From assembly GCA_903926385.1 (NCBI GenBank), contig CAIYIS010000048.1:110535-174534 (forward strand): a stretch of 64,000 nt of DNA. The letters are read 5' to 3'. The notes below the pieces were generated by a model, which had not been told where the DNA came from, did no database searches, and saw only the letters and a list, made by a program, of their open reading frames with translations. The DNA is from an uncultured Bacteroidota bacterium. Its GTDB lineage: Bacteria > Bacteroidota > Bacteroidia > 2-12-FULL-35-15. Shown here one piece after another: positions 1-8,889 of the stretch. The position numbers and the translations under genes are program-made. Numbering within the stretch: position 1 is the first letter of the stretch; each line of letters starts with the position of its first letter.

Positions 1-2
1 AT

Positions 3-302
3 ATTTATAATTCTAAACTTAAGGCTAAAGGAGTGGAAGTATACGCTGTGGAAACAGAGGATAAGCCCGAAGAATGGCGAAAGTTTATGCGAGAAAATAA
101 AATGCATTGGATAAATGTTCATCAGCCTGACGAATACAGCCGAGCTGTGACCAAGAAGATTTATGACATTTACAGTACTCCTGTTATCTATTTATTGGAT
201 GAAAATAAGATAATAAAAGCAAAACGAATAGACAGCGATCAGTTGGATGGATTTATTGATATGCTGGAAAAAGAAAAGGAAAAAGATAAAAATAAAAAGT
301 AA
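3..302 (+). CDS. Thioredoxin-like (TlpA/redoxin-type) protein, C-terminal part only
   Basis: The reading frame is open from the window edge, so the 5' end lies outside. An internal GTG at 33 is not needed as a start. The visible ~100 residues match the C-terminal half of a TlpA/redoxin thioredoxin fold: a strand (VEVYAVETED), a W-x-x-F helix, then the cis-proline segment STPVIYLLDENKII, followed by a lysine-rich helix. The CxxC part would lie upstream and is not seen. Bacteroidota proteins of this kind are usually periplasmic or lipid-anchored thiol-disulfide proteins. A strong terminator follows directly. The fold is fairly sure; the exact subfamily is not. Confidence 0.7.
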   Translation: MYNSKLKAKGVEVYAVETEDKPEEWRKFMRENKMHWINVHQPDEYSRAVTKKIYDIYSTPVIYLLDENKIIKAKRIDSDQLDGFIDMLEKEKEKDKNKK

Positions 303-323
303 GGTTTGTGAAGTGTTAGTACA

Positions 324-358
324 AAAATGCCGGAGTTGATTATCAACTCCGGCATTTT
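324..358. terminator. Bidirectional intrinsic terminator
   Basis: A perfect 16-bp inverted repeat (324-339 with 343-358) with a 3-nt loop, A-rich on the left and T-rich on the right. It lies between two convergent genes and can serve both. Confidence 0.85.
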
Positions 359-362
359 AATT

Positions 363-797
363 TTATTTAACTCGATTAATCATTATTGTATTCCCTCCCG
401 AGTAATCAAATTTCCATTCGTTATTGAAAATGTCAGGCAAGTATCGTTTGTATAAATTAATGCGAGCCGTTAATTTATGCTCCGGCTCATCTGCTTTGGC
501 AAGACCGGTAAATTCGTAAGTAACCATTTTTGGATGATGTTCCATAAACATTTTAACCACTTCCACTATGGTATGCATTACTCGGTATAACTCGCCTTTG
601 TTGGTAAGAGAATATTCTTCACCATCGTACTCCTCATTGCGCACACCGAAAACGATAGTTGCATGAAGAATATTGTCCTGTCTCCGCCCAAAACGAACTT
701 CATATTCCACCCCGCTATCTGTTACAAAATAATAAACACCGGCTGTAATAATGGGAGGAGGAATTATTTTATATATATCAATTGGATGCTCGTACAT
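363..797 (-). CDS. Hypothetical protein, about 144 aa
   Basis: Family not recognised. The protein has no signal peptide or membrane segment, is rich in beta-type sequence, and ends in a basic tail. A longer frame reaches a TTG at 839, but a good promoter box (CAAAATTA on the plus strand at 819-826, i.e. TAATTTTG) would put the transcript start near 815, downstream of that TTG. I therefore use the ATG at 797 (MYEHPIDIYK). It is convergent with the preceding thioredoxin-like gene and divergent from the TlpA-like gene. Coding status is likely because of the promoter, the terminator and the absence of an overlapping better frame. Confidence 0.7.
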   Translation of the reverse strand: MYEHPIDIYKIIPPPIITAGVYYFVTDSGVEYEVRFGRRQDNILHATIVFGVRNEEYDGEEYSLTNKGELYRVMHTIVEVVKMFMEHHPKMVTYEFTGLAKADEPEHKLTARINLYKRYLPDIFNNEWKFDYSGGNTIMINRVK

Positions 798-818
798 ATC
801 ATTCTTAAAATTGCAGGT

Positions 819-826
819 CAAAATTA
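819..826 (-). promoter_or_regulatory. Bacteroidota -7 promoter box
   Basis: On the minus strand this is TAATTTTG, an exact TAnnTTTG match. Its position fits an ATG at 797 with a leader of about 18 nt. Confidence 0.5.
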
Positions 827-882
827 GAAAATAAAACAATAAAAACGGGGTTTAATTAAAGTTTAGCAATTGGAATAATAAA

Positions 883-890
883 TACCTTTG
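883..890 (+). promoter_or_regulatory. Bacteroidota -7 promoter box
   Basis: TACCTTTG, an exact TAnnTTTG match, gives a predicted transcript start near 893. This excludes the TTG at 888 as translation start of the downstream gene and favours the TTG at 915. Confidence 0.5.
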
Positions 891-914
891 GACCGAATCA
901 TTAATTCTTTTTTT

Positions 915-1412
915 TTGAAAAGTAAAACCTTCTTTTATTTCAGTATAGTTCTTTTACTTGCCATGGCCTGTAATTCCGATAGCCTTGCTCAGCAAGTGAG
1001 TGTTATTAAAATTACCGATTTGGAAAAACGAATGAACACTAATTCGGATACTACCTTTATTATTAATTTCTGGGCCACCTGGTGTTCTCCCTGTGTTAAA
1101 GAACTTCCGGAGTTCGATAGTATAGGTAAAGTGTATATCAGTGCTAAAGTGAAAGTATTGCTGGTAAGTATGGATTTTAAAGAAGATTTAGCAACTAAAC
1201 TTTTGCCTTTTATGAATAAAAGAAAAGTACAGTCCGAAGTGGTTTTACTTGACGAAACCAATGGGAATTATTTTATCCCTAAAATTTCGGAACAGTGGAG
1301 CGGGGCACTTCCTGCTACTTTAATTCTAAATAATAAACTTAAAGTAAAACGTTTTTACGAAAAGAAACTTACTTTCGCGTTTCTTAAAAGTGAAATTGAA
1401 AGTATAAAATGA
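915..1412 (+). CDS. TlpA/ResA-like thiol-disulfide protein, secreted
   Basis: A thioredoxin-fold protein with the active site W-C57-S-P-C60 in the context NFWATWCSPC, followed by a proline-containing strand (GALPATLILN). The N-terminus is a hydrophobic signal, possibly lipidated at a Cys in LLAMACNS, so it should act in the periplasm. Such proteins reduce or isomerise disulfides, often in cytochrome c maturation. The frame opens further upstream with a TTG at 888, but the promoter box at 883-890 overlaps it, so the TTG at 915 is preferred (no ATG is available before the signal peptide). The SCO1-like gene follows after 52 nt, so both may serve cytochrome oxidase assembly. Confidence 0.85.
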   Translation: MKSKTFFYFSIVLLLAMACNSDSLAQQVSVIKITDLEKRMNTNSDTTFIINFWATWCSPCVKELPEFDSIGKVYISAKVKVLLVSMDFKEDLATKLLPFMNKRKVQSEVVLLDETNGNYFIPKISEQWSGALPATLILNNKLKVKRFYEKKLTFAFLKSEIESIK

Positions 1413-1464
1413 TTCAACATATTTATAGCGCATATACCAGTTATAACCTTCAACATTTGTAATT

Positions 1465-2133
1465 ATGAAAATGAAATATTTCAACATGTTTTTATTACTA
1501 ACAGCTTGCACCATTTTTGTGTATCTTTATTTTGTAAACAACAAAAACAAGCCTCTTCGTTATCTTCCTATTTATGGAGAAAAGGTATACGAAGCCAAAG
1601 AAAAAGGAAGCGATACCACTTATCACAAAATCGGTAATTTCAGTTTTACTAATCAGGATGGAAAAACAATTACGGAAAAAGATTATAACGGTAGTGTTTA
1701 TGTTGCCGATTTCTTTTTTACTACTTGTCATACCATTTGCCCTATCATGAGTAATCAGATGGAGAGAGTGTATGAAAAATTTAAGGGAAATACCAAAGTG
1801 AAATTCTTATCTCATACTGTCGACCCGGAAATAGATACAGTTGCACAATTGAAACTTTATGCCATAAAACATAATGCAGATGCCTGTCAGTGGAACTTTG
1901 TTACAGGAAGTAAAAAAGAATTGTATGCCATTACACGCACCGGATATTTACTTACTGCCGAGCAGGGAGACGGAGGCCCGGATGATTTTATTCATACTCA
2001 AAATTTCGCCTTAATTGATATGGACAAACGAATCAGAGGTTTTTATGATGGAACTGATTCTAGAGATATGAATCAATTGATGAAAGATATTGATTTACTT
2101 TTGATGGAATACGAATATAAAAGCAAGAAATAG
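1465..2133 (+). CDS. SCO1/SenC/PrrC family copper chaperone
   Basis: SCO proteins deliver copper or reduce thiols for the CuA centre of cytochrome c oxidase. The sequence shows an N-terminal membrane anchor (residues 4-24), the copper motif T-T-C88-H-T-I-C92-P, and the conserved distal His177 in FIHTQNFALID. Length (222 aa) is usual for the family. It follows the TlpA-like gene on the same strand and is closed by a strong terminator. No oxidase subunits of the aa3 type lie nearby; the only haem-copper-type genes in the window are the nor-like genes near 20 kb. Function is well supported. Confidence 0.93.
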   Translation: MKMKYFNMFLLLTACTIFVYLYFVNNKNKPLRYLPIYGEKVYEAKEKGSDTTYHKIGNFSFTNQDGKTITEKDYNGSVYVADFFFTTCHTICPIMSNQMERVYEKFKGNTKVKFLSHTVDPEIDTVAQLKLYAIKHNADACQWNFVTGSKKELYAITRTGYLLTAEQGDGGPDDFIHTQNFALIDMDKRIRGFYDGTDSRDMNQLMKDIDLLLMEYEYKSKK

Positions 2134-2137
2134 AAAC

Positions 2138-2177
2138 AAAAAAATCCCTTTAGCGAATTCACTAAAGGGATTTTTTT
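2138..2177. terminator. Bidirectional intrinsic terminator
   Basis: An inverted repeat with core ATCCCTTTAG / CTAAAGGGAT around an 8-nt loop, flanked by A-runs on the left and eight T on the right. It separates the convergent SCO gene and the lipoprotein gene. Confidence 0.88.
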
Positions 2178-2191
2178 TGTATCTACTTTTA

Positions 2192-3052
2192 TTAATGTAA
2201 TGTGATAGTATATGTATTACCGTTGATGGTAACAGTTGCCTGATCATCGCAAGCACCATTTCCGTAGTCGATGTAACGGGTAGCTTTTCCGCTTGGTGTT
2301 ATTTGGAACGAACCGCTTACAAAATGACGACAGCTCAATTCTCTGCGCAATGGTGTGTTGATTGAAGCGGTGTAAGAATTACCTAATGCATTAGTTCCAT
2401 TTGCAGAACCTGTAATTAAATATACATCATCTGACCATATTGCCGTATTTTCTCCAGCTATCCATTCACGGGTGCGAGTAGAGTTCCAAGTGATGGTTCC
2501 TCCATTGTTTGCTTTTATTATCGTTCCGTTAACTTGAATACCAAAAGTTAAGTGTCCTGACTGATTGTATCCATTGTTGGTAACAGTTTTGGTGCCCATA
2601 ATCTGGTTGTCGTTCACATAATAATCTGTGAAAATAATACTATGTACTGAACCCGGGTCACGGTAATGTCCTTGCCAAGTTACATTAATAGTTCCTCTGC
2701 GGTATCTTCCGTCTGCACATAAACAGTTTACCGTACTAACTGTGTTTCCAAACGTAATGTGCATGGTGTGAGATAAACCACTAGTCGTATCAATTACTAT
2801 ACTCAATACGCATGAGCTGCATATTCCTTTTTCTCCGTTACTACTTACCGGCATATAGGATGTTAAGTTCATATTTATTGCTTGATCGGCAATGTTATGA
2901 ACATCATTGTACGTTCCTTCTGCCAATGCATTATCACCAGCGGCAGAAGTGTCTTTGTCTGTTTCATCTTGCGTTTTTTTCTTACAAGCTGTAAAAAGAA
3001 TACCTACTGTAGCTACTACTGCAAGGTATTTAACCAGGTTTTTTACTTTCAT
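2192..3052 (-). CDS. Hypothetical lipoprotein
   Basis: 286 aa. A lipoprotein signal ends in VGILFTACKKK, the usual Bacteroidota C-K-K lipobox. The mature part begins with an acidic low-complexity linker and continues as a beta-rich domain with many Thr, Asn and Gly residues and four or more Cys residues (CSSC, CLC, RHF-adjacent SC, GACDDQ). This suggests an extracytoplasmic beta-sandwich. No enzyme motif is seen and I do not recognise a named family. It is followed by a strong terminator shared with the SCO gene and is probably monocistronic. Confidence 0.8.
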   Translation of the reverse strand: MKVKNLVKYLAVVATVGILFTACKKKTQDETDKDTSAAGDNALAEGTYNDVHNIADQAINMNLTSYMPVSSNGEKGICSSCVLSIVIDTTSGLSHTMHITFGNTVSTVNCLCADGRYRRGTINVTWQGHYRDPGSVHSIIFTDYYVNDNQIMGTKTVTNNGYNQSGHLTFGIQVNGTIIKANNGGTITWNSTRTREWIAGENTAIWSDDVYLITGSANGTNALGNSYTASINTPLRRELSCRHFVSGSFQITPSGKATRYIDYGNGACDDQATVTINGNTYTITLH

Positions 3053-3165
3053 TGTTTTGTTGTTTTAAGTTAATTGTTATAAATTGATTTGTTGGTATGA
3101 CGTTACTGAAATGATAAAGTTTAATGCAAATGTAAATATTTTTTCAAATAAATATATTTTTCCGA

Positions 3166-3603
3166 TTAAGGTATCTTGGTCGACTGCCAGTTTACCAATT
3201 GCCATTTGTTTTTATTCCTTTTATACACTTCCGTAAATCTTAACATCAGTTTGAATTCTGTGCCGTTCAGTTTGCCTGTTACTTCCACAATTCCGTTGTT
3301 TATGTCTGTCTCATTATAATGTTTGGAGCTTTGCTCTTTTATATCCATTTTTAAATAAATGATTTTACCACTCATTATATTTCTAATATGCTCTTTCTTA
3401 TTTTCAAGAATCCCGTTCGAATGAATATAAGTTAAATCATCTGCTAATAATGCATCCAGCTTAACCGAATCTCTGTTTATCATAGCCTGAAATCTTTCAA
3501 GAGTTATTGTTTGCTTTTGTTCCTGAGCATAGGCCGGAAGAAAACATACTGACTGAATGAGCAGAGTAAATAAAACAGGAAATAGAATTCTTTTAAATCT
3601 CAT
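3166..3603 (-). CDS. Secreted NTF2-like / DUF4440 protein
   Basis: 145 aa with a Sec signal peptide ending near PAYAQEQ. The mature domain has the cone-shaped NTF2/SnoaL pattern: a helix with the DSVKLDALLADDLTYIHSNG signature, then four strands ending in W-Q-L-V-N-W-Q-S-T. In DUF4440 proteins this fold binds small ligands or acts as a ketosteroid-isomerase-like domain, but the substrate is unknown in most cases. It is separated by 24 nt from the upstream UPF0316 gene on the same strand and could be cotranscribed with it. Confidence 0.82.
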   Translation of the reverse strand: MRFKRILFPVLFTLLIQSVCFLPAYAQEQKQTITLERFQAMINRDSVKLDALLADDLTYIHSNGILENKKEHIRNIMSGKIIYLKMDIKEQSSKHYNETDINNGIVEVTGKLNGTEFKLMLRFTEVYKRNKNKWQLVNWQSTKIP

Positions 3604-3627
3604 TTTCTAATAACTAACAGCAAATAA

Positions 3628-4209
3628 CTATTTTCCTTTTCTGATTGAAATTAATTTACGCATGGACGACAATGTACTTCCCGGACTTTCCGTAAATACT
3701 CCCTGACTTGCATTTCTAACATCTTCGATAGAATAAAAAGCAGAAGGATTGTGCTCCTGAATAAGCTTCACTACAGATTGAACATTTTTTCTTTTGATAA
3801 TCGTAAATATCATTTTAACTGGACCTACACTGCCTTGTCCGTCAAAAACTGTTACACCGTGATTCTCTTTTTTCAAGGCTTCCAACAATGTTTCGCAGCT
3901 TTGGTTGGTGATAATACGTATAACTTGTAATCCAAGTGCCAGCCTTTCTTCTATTTGCAAACCCACAAAGGTTCCGGTAGCAAATCCTCCCGCCCAGGCG
4001 AGATAACAAGCAAAGTTATTCAGGTTTTTCATAACCTGAGCCACAACAACTATCCATATCAGAACTTCGAAGAAACCTAATAATGGAACAATCTTTCTGA
4101 AGCCTTTTGAAATAAATACATGACGGATGGTACCAATACTCACATCGCATATTCGCGAACAGAAAATGATAAGAGGTAAAACTATCCAACTATAATAATC
4201 AAACGTCAT
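3628..4209 (-). CDS. UPF0316 / DUF2179 membrane protein
   Basis: 193 aa. Three membrane segments fill the first 100 residues, with the conserved start DVSIGTIRHVFISKG and the GGFATGTFVGLQIEERLALG segment typical of UPF0316. The C-terminal ~80 residues form a soluble DUF2179-like domain (GSVGPVKMIFTIIKRK ... FYSIEDVRN). DUF2179 domains are found in YitT-type proteins and are thought to bind a ligand; the role is not known. The T9SS cargo gene lies 60 nt upstream on the same strand. Confidence 0.85.
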   Translation of the reverse strand: MTFDYYSWIVLPLIIFCSRICDVSIGTIRHVFISKGFRKIVPLLGFFEVLIWIVVVAQVMKNLNNFACYLAWAGGFATGTFVGLQIEERLALGLQVIRIITNQSCETLLEALKKENHGVTVFDGQGSVGPVKMIFTIIKRKNVQSVVKLIQEHNPSAFYSIEDVRNASQGVFTESPGSTLSSMRKLISIRKGK

Positions 4210-4269
4210 GAACTTATATTATTTAAATGATGCTTCCATCTCCTTTTCCGGAAATTGCTTTCTCTTTAA

Positions 4270-7053
4270 TTATTTCACTAAAACTAGTTTCTTTGTCTTT
4301 CGGTTATTATCTGCAGTCAAACTGTAATAATAGATTCCGGCTTGTAGATTTTTTCGGTCGAAAACTACTGAATGTTTACCTTCACTCATGTTTTCATCTG
4401 CTAAGGTTTCTACTATTCGTCCACATTCATCCCAGATTTCCAAATTAACTTTCGATTTTTTATTAATTGTAAACTCTATGGTTGATGACAAATTCATAGG
4501 GTTTGGATAAGCAGAAAGTTGCATTTCTTTTTTATTTCCAGCCAAATCTTGAACTCCTAAAATATCATTTACGGAAGTAACATGTGTTGAATAAATACCG
4601 TTTGCATGAGTTGCAATTACTACTAAGCCATCGGAAGTACGGTAGTCAATCATGTCGCAAACTGCATTGCCAATTGAGTTTGTTCCTTGCTGCACCCAAG
4701 TCGTGGAGATACCTGTTAGTGTATCGGTGGCGTATAATCCTGTACTTGTAGCTACCATATATACTGTTCCGTCAGCAACGGGAATAATACTAGCCCAACG
4801 AATCGATGGACTCACCGCCCCTGACACTTCAAGATTTCCACCTGCTTTTGCCCATGAGGTTCCTCCGTCAGTTGAATAAAATATGCTGTATACACTATAG
4901 TTCGAAAATATTGCCATCAACTTGTTTCCATCCCTAGGGTCGGTAGCAATACAACTTACATAACCACCAGCTGGGAATACTGCACTAGTAGCCGTAGATG
5001 TTATATCCACAGGGGTTGGAGTTCCCGCATTGGCGTTGTCAACACGATAAATACGTTTGTTGTCTGTACCGTAGTAAACTCTGTTGGCTGGTATTTTACA
5101 AACGGTAACGGCAGTAACTACTGAGCTAACAGTTGGAACGGAATCATTAAATCTAGTCCAATTGGTATTAATCGAATCCCAGTTATTAATCATTGGTATA
5201 CCTGCTAAATTGCTGTTTCTCCACAAATATTTTCCTCCTGCCAAATACATAATATCATTATTATTCGGGTCAAGAGTATAGGGATTAATAAATTCAGGTT
5301 TCTTTAAATCTTGAGGGTCTATACGTGCATAAGAGGTAATATTACCACTCCCATCAAGGGTAGCTTTCATCATTTTTCCTTGTTGGATAGAAAAGTAATA
5401 GTTACTTTGATTATCGGCAATAGCACAATACGAACCGTCTCCACTTCGAGGTGTTACCCATGGTACTTGAGGATTGCTAGAGTTGGTATACCAGCTTCCT
5501 TGGTCTTGAGCCCCTCCAATAATAATATCGTTATTAGGAGTAGCATGGTCGATAGCTACAGTGTAAAACATTGTGGTTAGGTATCCGTTGTTAAGCGATT
5601 GCCAGCTAACAGCAACCGCTGTGTCGTTTGTTGTTTTAAATACACCTCCATCATTTGCACTGAACATTACATCTGGATTTGAAGGAAGAAATTCCATACA
5701 ATGCTGATCGGGATGATGGTTAAGATAGGTATTGATAACCGGTAAATGAGAATTTTGTTCATATCCTCCAATAAATGTAGTATGTGTCGAATCTTGAAAG
5801 GCTGATGTAGACCTATACACATTAGTTCCACCTAAATAAACTACATTAGAGTTACCAGGTTTTACTTTTACGACCATATCATACGAATCTTGAGTCTGAA
5901 AATGGTCGAATATTGAACCTGTTTTAGGAAGGTTTATTGATAAATCTTGCCACACACCTCCGGCACTGTCGCCATTACCCGAAAGATAAGTGTATTTCCA
6001 AAGGCTGTTCCAGTGCGGTTTTCCTAAATAATCGAAAACTTCTTTTCCTGAACCAGGAGTATTGGCCATAAAATATACTTCGTTCCTATTGTTTGGATTT
6101 ATTCCTGAAACAATCCGATTATATGCTGTTGGGAAATTTGGAGGTGTAATTTTTGTAAATGTTGTTCCATTGGCCGAACGCCAAATTCCCTTTCCTGAAC
6201 CTCCGTCATCCGACATAGTTATATATACAACTCCGGCAGTATCAACTTCCACATTGGTAAAATACGAGCCTCCTGTTTTTACAGCAGCCCAAGAAGTCCC
6301 TCCATTTGAGGTTTTGTAGACCCCGCCATAAATTGCTGCATACACTACAGATGAAGTGTCAGGAGCGGAAACATCGTTTGCTAATCCCCACACTAATTGC
6401 CAGCCTGTAGTAAATCCTCCTGGATTACCGCCTGAAGTGGTTGTTATGGGTTGCCACGAAACTCCTCCGTCAATCGATTTAAATAAACCATCTCCTAAAT
6501 AATATGAATTACTTCCGCTACCCGAAGCAGAAGCACCGTATGCTTCTCCGCTTCCGTAATACCATACATTGGTGTGATTCGGGCGTTTGTCCTGAACTAA
6601 GCAACTTGCATTTTTTAGTTGTCCTGCAGTATTACTCATATTCCAGGTTGTACCTCCATCTGTAGAAAGCCACATTCCTCCAGAGCAGGAACCGGCAAGC
6701 AATCTGTTTTCATTACTTACATCCACACCAAAAGCACGAGTACGTCCACCTACATTCCATGGGCCTCGGTTAACAAACACAAGTGGGTTGGATCTACTTC
6801 CTTCCGCATCATTGGGTAATGTAGCCGCAAAAGCAAGCTCTTTCTGACGCACATTATCCGGTATTTTACCAGTTGCAGGGTCGGCATAACGCCTCAATTC
6901 ATAGTTCATACGCTCGTTCGCATCATCTTCCATTCCTTCATGTCGAGCTTCCTTTTCTTTTAAGCCTTTTTTTGAAATGTATTGTGCCGACATATACGCA
7001 ACTGCCAAAAACGACAGGGCAACAGCCGATATTAATGTAGTTTTAAATTTCAT
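4270..7053 (-). CDS. T9SS-exported beta-propeller (sortilin/BNR-like) protein
   Basis: 927 aa. It has a signal-anchor-like N-terminus (ALSFLAVAYMSAQ), then many BNR/sortilin-type repeats with the S/T-x-D-G-G-x-T-W signature (for example STDGGTTWNMS, SIDGGVSWQP, TSNGGTSWAAV, STDGGTSWAKA), like VPS10/HCF136-type ten-bladed propellers. The last ~80 residues are a type A T9SS sorting domain (LSAYPNPMNLSSTIEF ... AGIYYYSL ... KKLVLVK), so the protein should be exported to the cell surface or medium by the Por machinery. That machinery is not in this window. The ligand or substrate is unknown; similar propellers occur in glycosidases and adhesins. Confidence 0.9.
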   Translation of the reverse strand: MKFKTTLISAVALSFLAVAYMSAQYISKKGLKEKEARHEGMEDDANERMNYELRRYADPATGKIPDNVRQKELAFAATLPNDAEGSRSNPLVFVNRGPWNVGGRTRAFGVDVSNENRLLAGSCSGGMWLSTDGGTTWNMSNTAGQLKNASCLVQDKRPNHTNVWYYGSGEAYGASASGSGSNSYYLGDGLFKSIDGGVSWQPITTTSGGNPGGFTTGWQLVWGLANDVSAPDTSSVVYAAIYGGVYKTSNGGTSWAAVKTGGSYFTNVEVDTAGVVYITMSDDGGSGKGIWRSANGTTFTKITPPNFPTAYNRIVSGINPNNRNEVYFMANTPGSGKEVFDYLGKPHWNSLWKYTYLSGNGDSAGGVWQDLSINLPKTGSIFDHFQTQDSYDMVVKVKPGNSNVVYLGGTNVYRSTSAFQDSTHTTFIGGYEQNSHLPVINTYLNHHPDQHCMEFLPSNPDVMFSANDGGVFKTTNDTAVAVSWQSLNNGYLTTMFYTVAIDHATPNNDIIIGGAQDQGSWYTNSSNPQVPWVTPRSGDGSYCAIADNQSNYYFSIQQGKMMKATLDGSGNITSYARIDPQDLKKPEFINPYTLDPNNNDIMYLAGGKYLWRNSNLAGIPMINNWDSINTNWTRFNDSVPTVSSVVTAVTVCKIPANRVYYGTDNKRIYRVDNANAGTPTPVDITSTATSAVFPAGGYVSCIATDPRDGNKLMAIFSNYSVYSIFYSTDGGTSWAKAGGNLEVSGAVSPSIRWASIIPVADGTVYMVATSTGLYATDTLTGISTTWVQQGTNSIGNAVCDMIDYRTSDGLVVIATHANGIYSTHVTSVNDILGVQDLAGNKKEMQLSAYPNPMNLSSTIEFTINKKSKVNLEIWDECGRIVETLADENMSEGKHSVVFDRKNLQAGIYYYSLTADNNRKTKKLVLVK

Positions 7054-7085
7054 CTTTAGAGAGATTATTCTGTTTATTTAGCTTC

Positions 7086-7093
7086 CAAAGGTA
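7086..7093 (-). promoter_or_regulatory. Bacteroidota -7 promoter box
   Basis: CAAAGGTA on the plus strand reads TACCTTTG on the minus strand, an exact TAnnTTTG match 33 nt upstream of the ATG at 7053. Confidence 0.5.
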
Positions 7094-7266
7094 GTGTTTT
7101 TTCGGGTGATTGTTTTTTTAAAGAAAGGGGAATAGTATAAGGCAACGGACAATAATTAACATCGAATAGAAGAAAGGGAATAGAAAATGGGGATAAAGAG
7201 CAGAAAATAGGGAGTAGTAAAGAGTTGAAATTGACCTTTTTTTATTTGAACTAAAATAAATGGATT

Positions 7267-7392
7267 AAGAACTCAAGTTAGTGGTCTAAGAACTCATGTA
7301 TTTGGAGCAAGAACTCAAGTATTTGATTAAAGAACCTAAGTTAATAGTCTAAGAACTCAAGTTATTGGTCTAATAACTCAATTGTTACAATT
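7267..7392. repeat. 21-bp tandem array A, six degenerate units
   Basis: Six consecutive units of exactly 21 bp starting at 7267, 7288, 7309, 7330, 7351 and 7372. The core is AAGAACTCAAGTT, containing the dyad AACT-CA-AGTT; the last unit is the most decayed. Most reading frames across it hold stops, so it is not coding. It fills the spacer (7054-7410) between two minus-strand genes and begins 18 nt after the stop of the upstream lipoprotein gene. The rest of that spacer is AT-rich and, apart from the promoter box at 7086, shows nothing. Confidence 0.9.
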
Positions 7393-7410
7393 TTTTTACG
7401 TATTCTGTCA

Positions 7411-8877
7411 TTAAGGAATAAGCTCGTAAGCACCAATGTCTGGGTATGAATCTCTCATGTTGATGTTCAAATCTAGAGGAACGTTGATGCTGGTATTACC
7501 ATTATTAATGGCCTGAGAAGTGGACGAGAGGTTATAATTATTGGTATTGGCGTCTTTAAAAGCGGGGTTGGCATTTTGCATATTGCCGGAAAGATAATGA
7601 GCGGGGTTGCTTATGTCTAATGCTGTTTTTAGAATACAGTGGTCGAAGGTGTAATGAAAAGGGACAGTGGCAACGGAGTCGAAGAGAAGTTCATCGGCCA
7701 AATCGCCAGAAATAATACAATTGCCAAAGTAAGCCGAAACGAGGGCATTAGGATGAACGACATCGTTGGCATCTTTATAGAAATTATTGATGGCAATGGA
7801 AGGGGTGGCTCGAGAGGAGGCGTTAGAACTATTGCTTGCGTTATTAGGGTTGGCATCCCAGTAATTGGCAAAGGTACATTGTTCAAAATGGTAAGCACCG
7901 CCATTGGTAAGGGCAGCCACATATTGTCCGCAATTAGCAAACACACAATTATTACTTGTTATATGTCCGCCTACGGAATAAATGGCTGCGGCTTTCTGAT
8001 TTTTAATGATGGTATTGGTCATGGTAAGCGAAGGTTGAGGGTAGGTGGAGTTATCGCCTACCTTAACACCAATAGCACCGTTTTTAATTTTAGCCCAGTT
8101 AATATTGTTGTTCAAACTTCCGTTCATTAGCCAAATGTATCCCCACTGTCCGGGTACTTCTTTGTAATCGGCCTCCAAACGGTCGCCTTCGAAGGTAACT
8201 TCGTTGTTATGTTCTCCTCGTATTTGCAACGAGCCATAGGCATAGACCCACAGAATAGCATTTTTGTGTAAATACACTTTGGTTCCGGGCAACATGGTTA
8301 ATCTGCAACCGGAATCTACAACTGCCAATCCGAAAATAAGGTGGGGCTTGTCGTTTTTCCATGCTCCATCTCGTGATTCGTTGCAATGAATGATGGAGTA
8401 AGGTGGTAAACCGTTGGTAGGAAAATGGTCTGGTTTGTGAAGGTAAACATCCTGACCAATGGCTGTAAGGTAAACTGATTGAACATTTCCGTTGGTTTCG
8501 AAAAGTACTTCATCGGTAATAAGCAATGGAGAATTTTGATTGGTAGGGTTGACAGTAACTTGTACAAAAGCATACAAACTATCGCCAGCTAATATTTCCA
8601 TATCTTTTAACAAAACGCCACTATTCCCGTCTACATTTAAACGAAAAGGAGAAGCAGCGCCAGCTGCCAAACGAATGTTCGAAATATTTAAAGGTTGGGA
8701 TTCGTTATTGTAAACTTTGAAAACTTTGGTAACCGAACCAACATGAGTAAAGACAGTATCAAACAACACCGAGTCGGTGGAGAAAGCCAACTTAGCATTA
8801 GGGTCGTTGAGTATTTTATCTTTCTTGCAAGACGAGAGCAATAAAAAAGGTATCAGCAGCAAAAAGAAATATTTCAT
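7411..8877 (-). CDS. Lipoprotein with parallel beta-helix
   Basis: 488 aa. The lipobox is in LLLSSCKKDK. Residues ~30-130 form an Ig-like domain of the type often found ahead of surface repeats (VTKVFKVYNNESQPLNISNI). From ~170 on, the sequence runs as a right-handed parallel beta-helix with successive N-x-x-I-x-N turns (IKNQKAAAIYSVGGHITSNN, FANCGQYVAAL). It ends in a DIGAYEL motif common at the end of such helices. No catalytic residues of pectate lyases were identified, so a structural or binding role is as likely as an enzymatic one. Its promoter box lies only 4 nt before the ATG. Confidence 0.85.
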   Translation of the reverse strand: MKYFFLLLIPFLLLSSCKKDKILNDPNAKLAFSTDSVLFDTVFTHVGSVTKVFKVYNNESQPLNISNIRLAAGAASPFRLNVDGNSGVLLKDMEILAGDSLYAFVQVTVNPTNQNSPLLITDEVLFETNGNVQSVYLTAIGQDVYLHKPDHFPTNGLPPYSIIHCNESRDGAWKNDKPHLIFGLAVVDSGCRLTMLPGTKVYLHKNAILWVYAYGSLQIRGEHNNEVTFEGDRLEADYKEVPGQWGYIWLMNGSLNNNINWAKIKNGAIGVKVGDNSTYPQPSLTMTNTIIKNQKAAAIYSVGGHITSNNCVFANCGQYVAALTNGGAYHFEQCTFANYWDANPNNASNSSNASSRATPSIAINNFYKDANDVVHPNALVSAYFGNCIISGDLADELLFDSVATVPFHYTFDHCILKTALDISNPAHYLSGNMQNANPAFKDANTNNYNLSSTSQAINNGNTSINVPLDLNINMRDSYPDIGAYELIP

Positions 8878-8881
8878 TGGA

Positions 8882-8889
8882 CAAAGATA
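8882..8889 (-). promoter_or_regulatory. -7 box abutting the start codon (possible leaderless mRNA)
   Basis: The minus strand reads TATCTTTG followed by four bases and then the ATG at 8877. An exact TAnnTTTG box so close implies a transcript start within 1-2 nt of the ATG. Confidence 0.4.
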
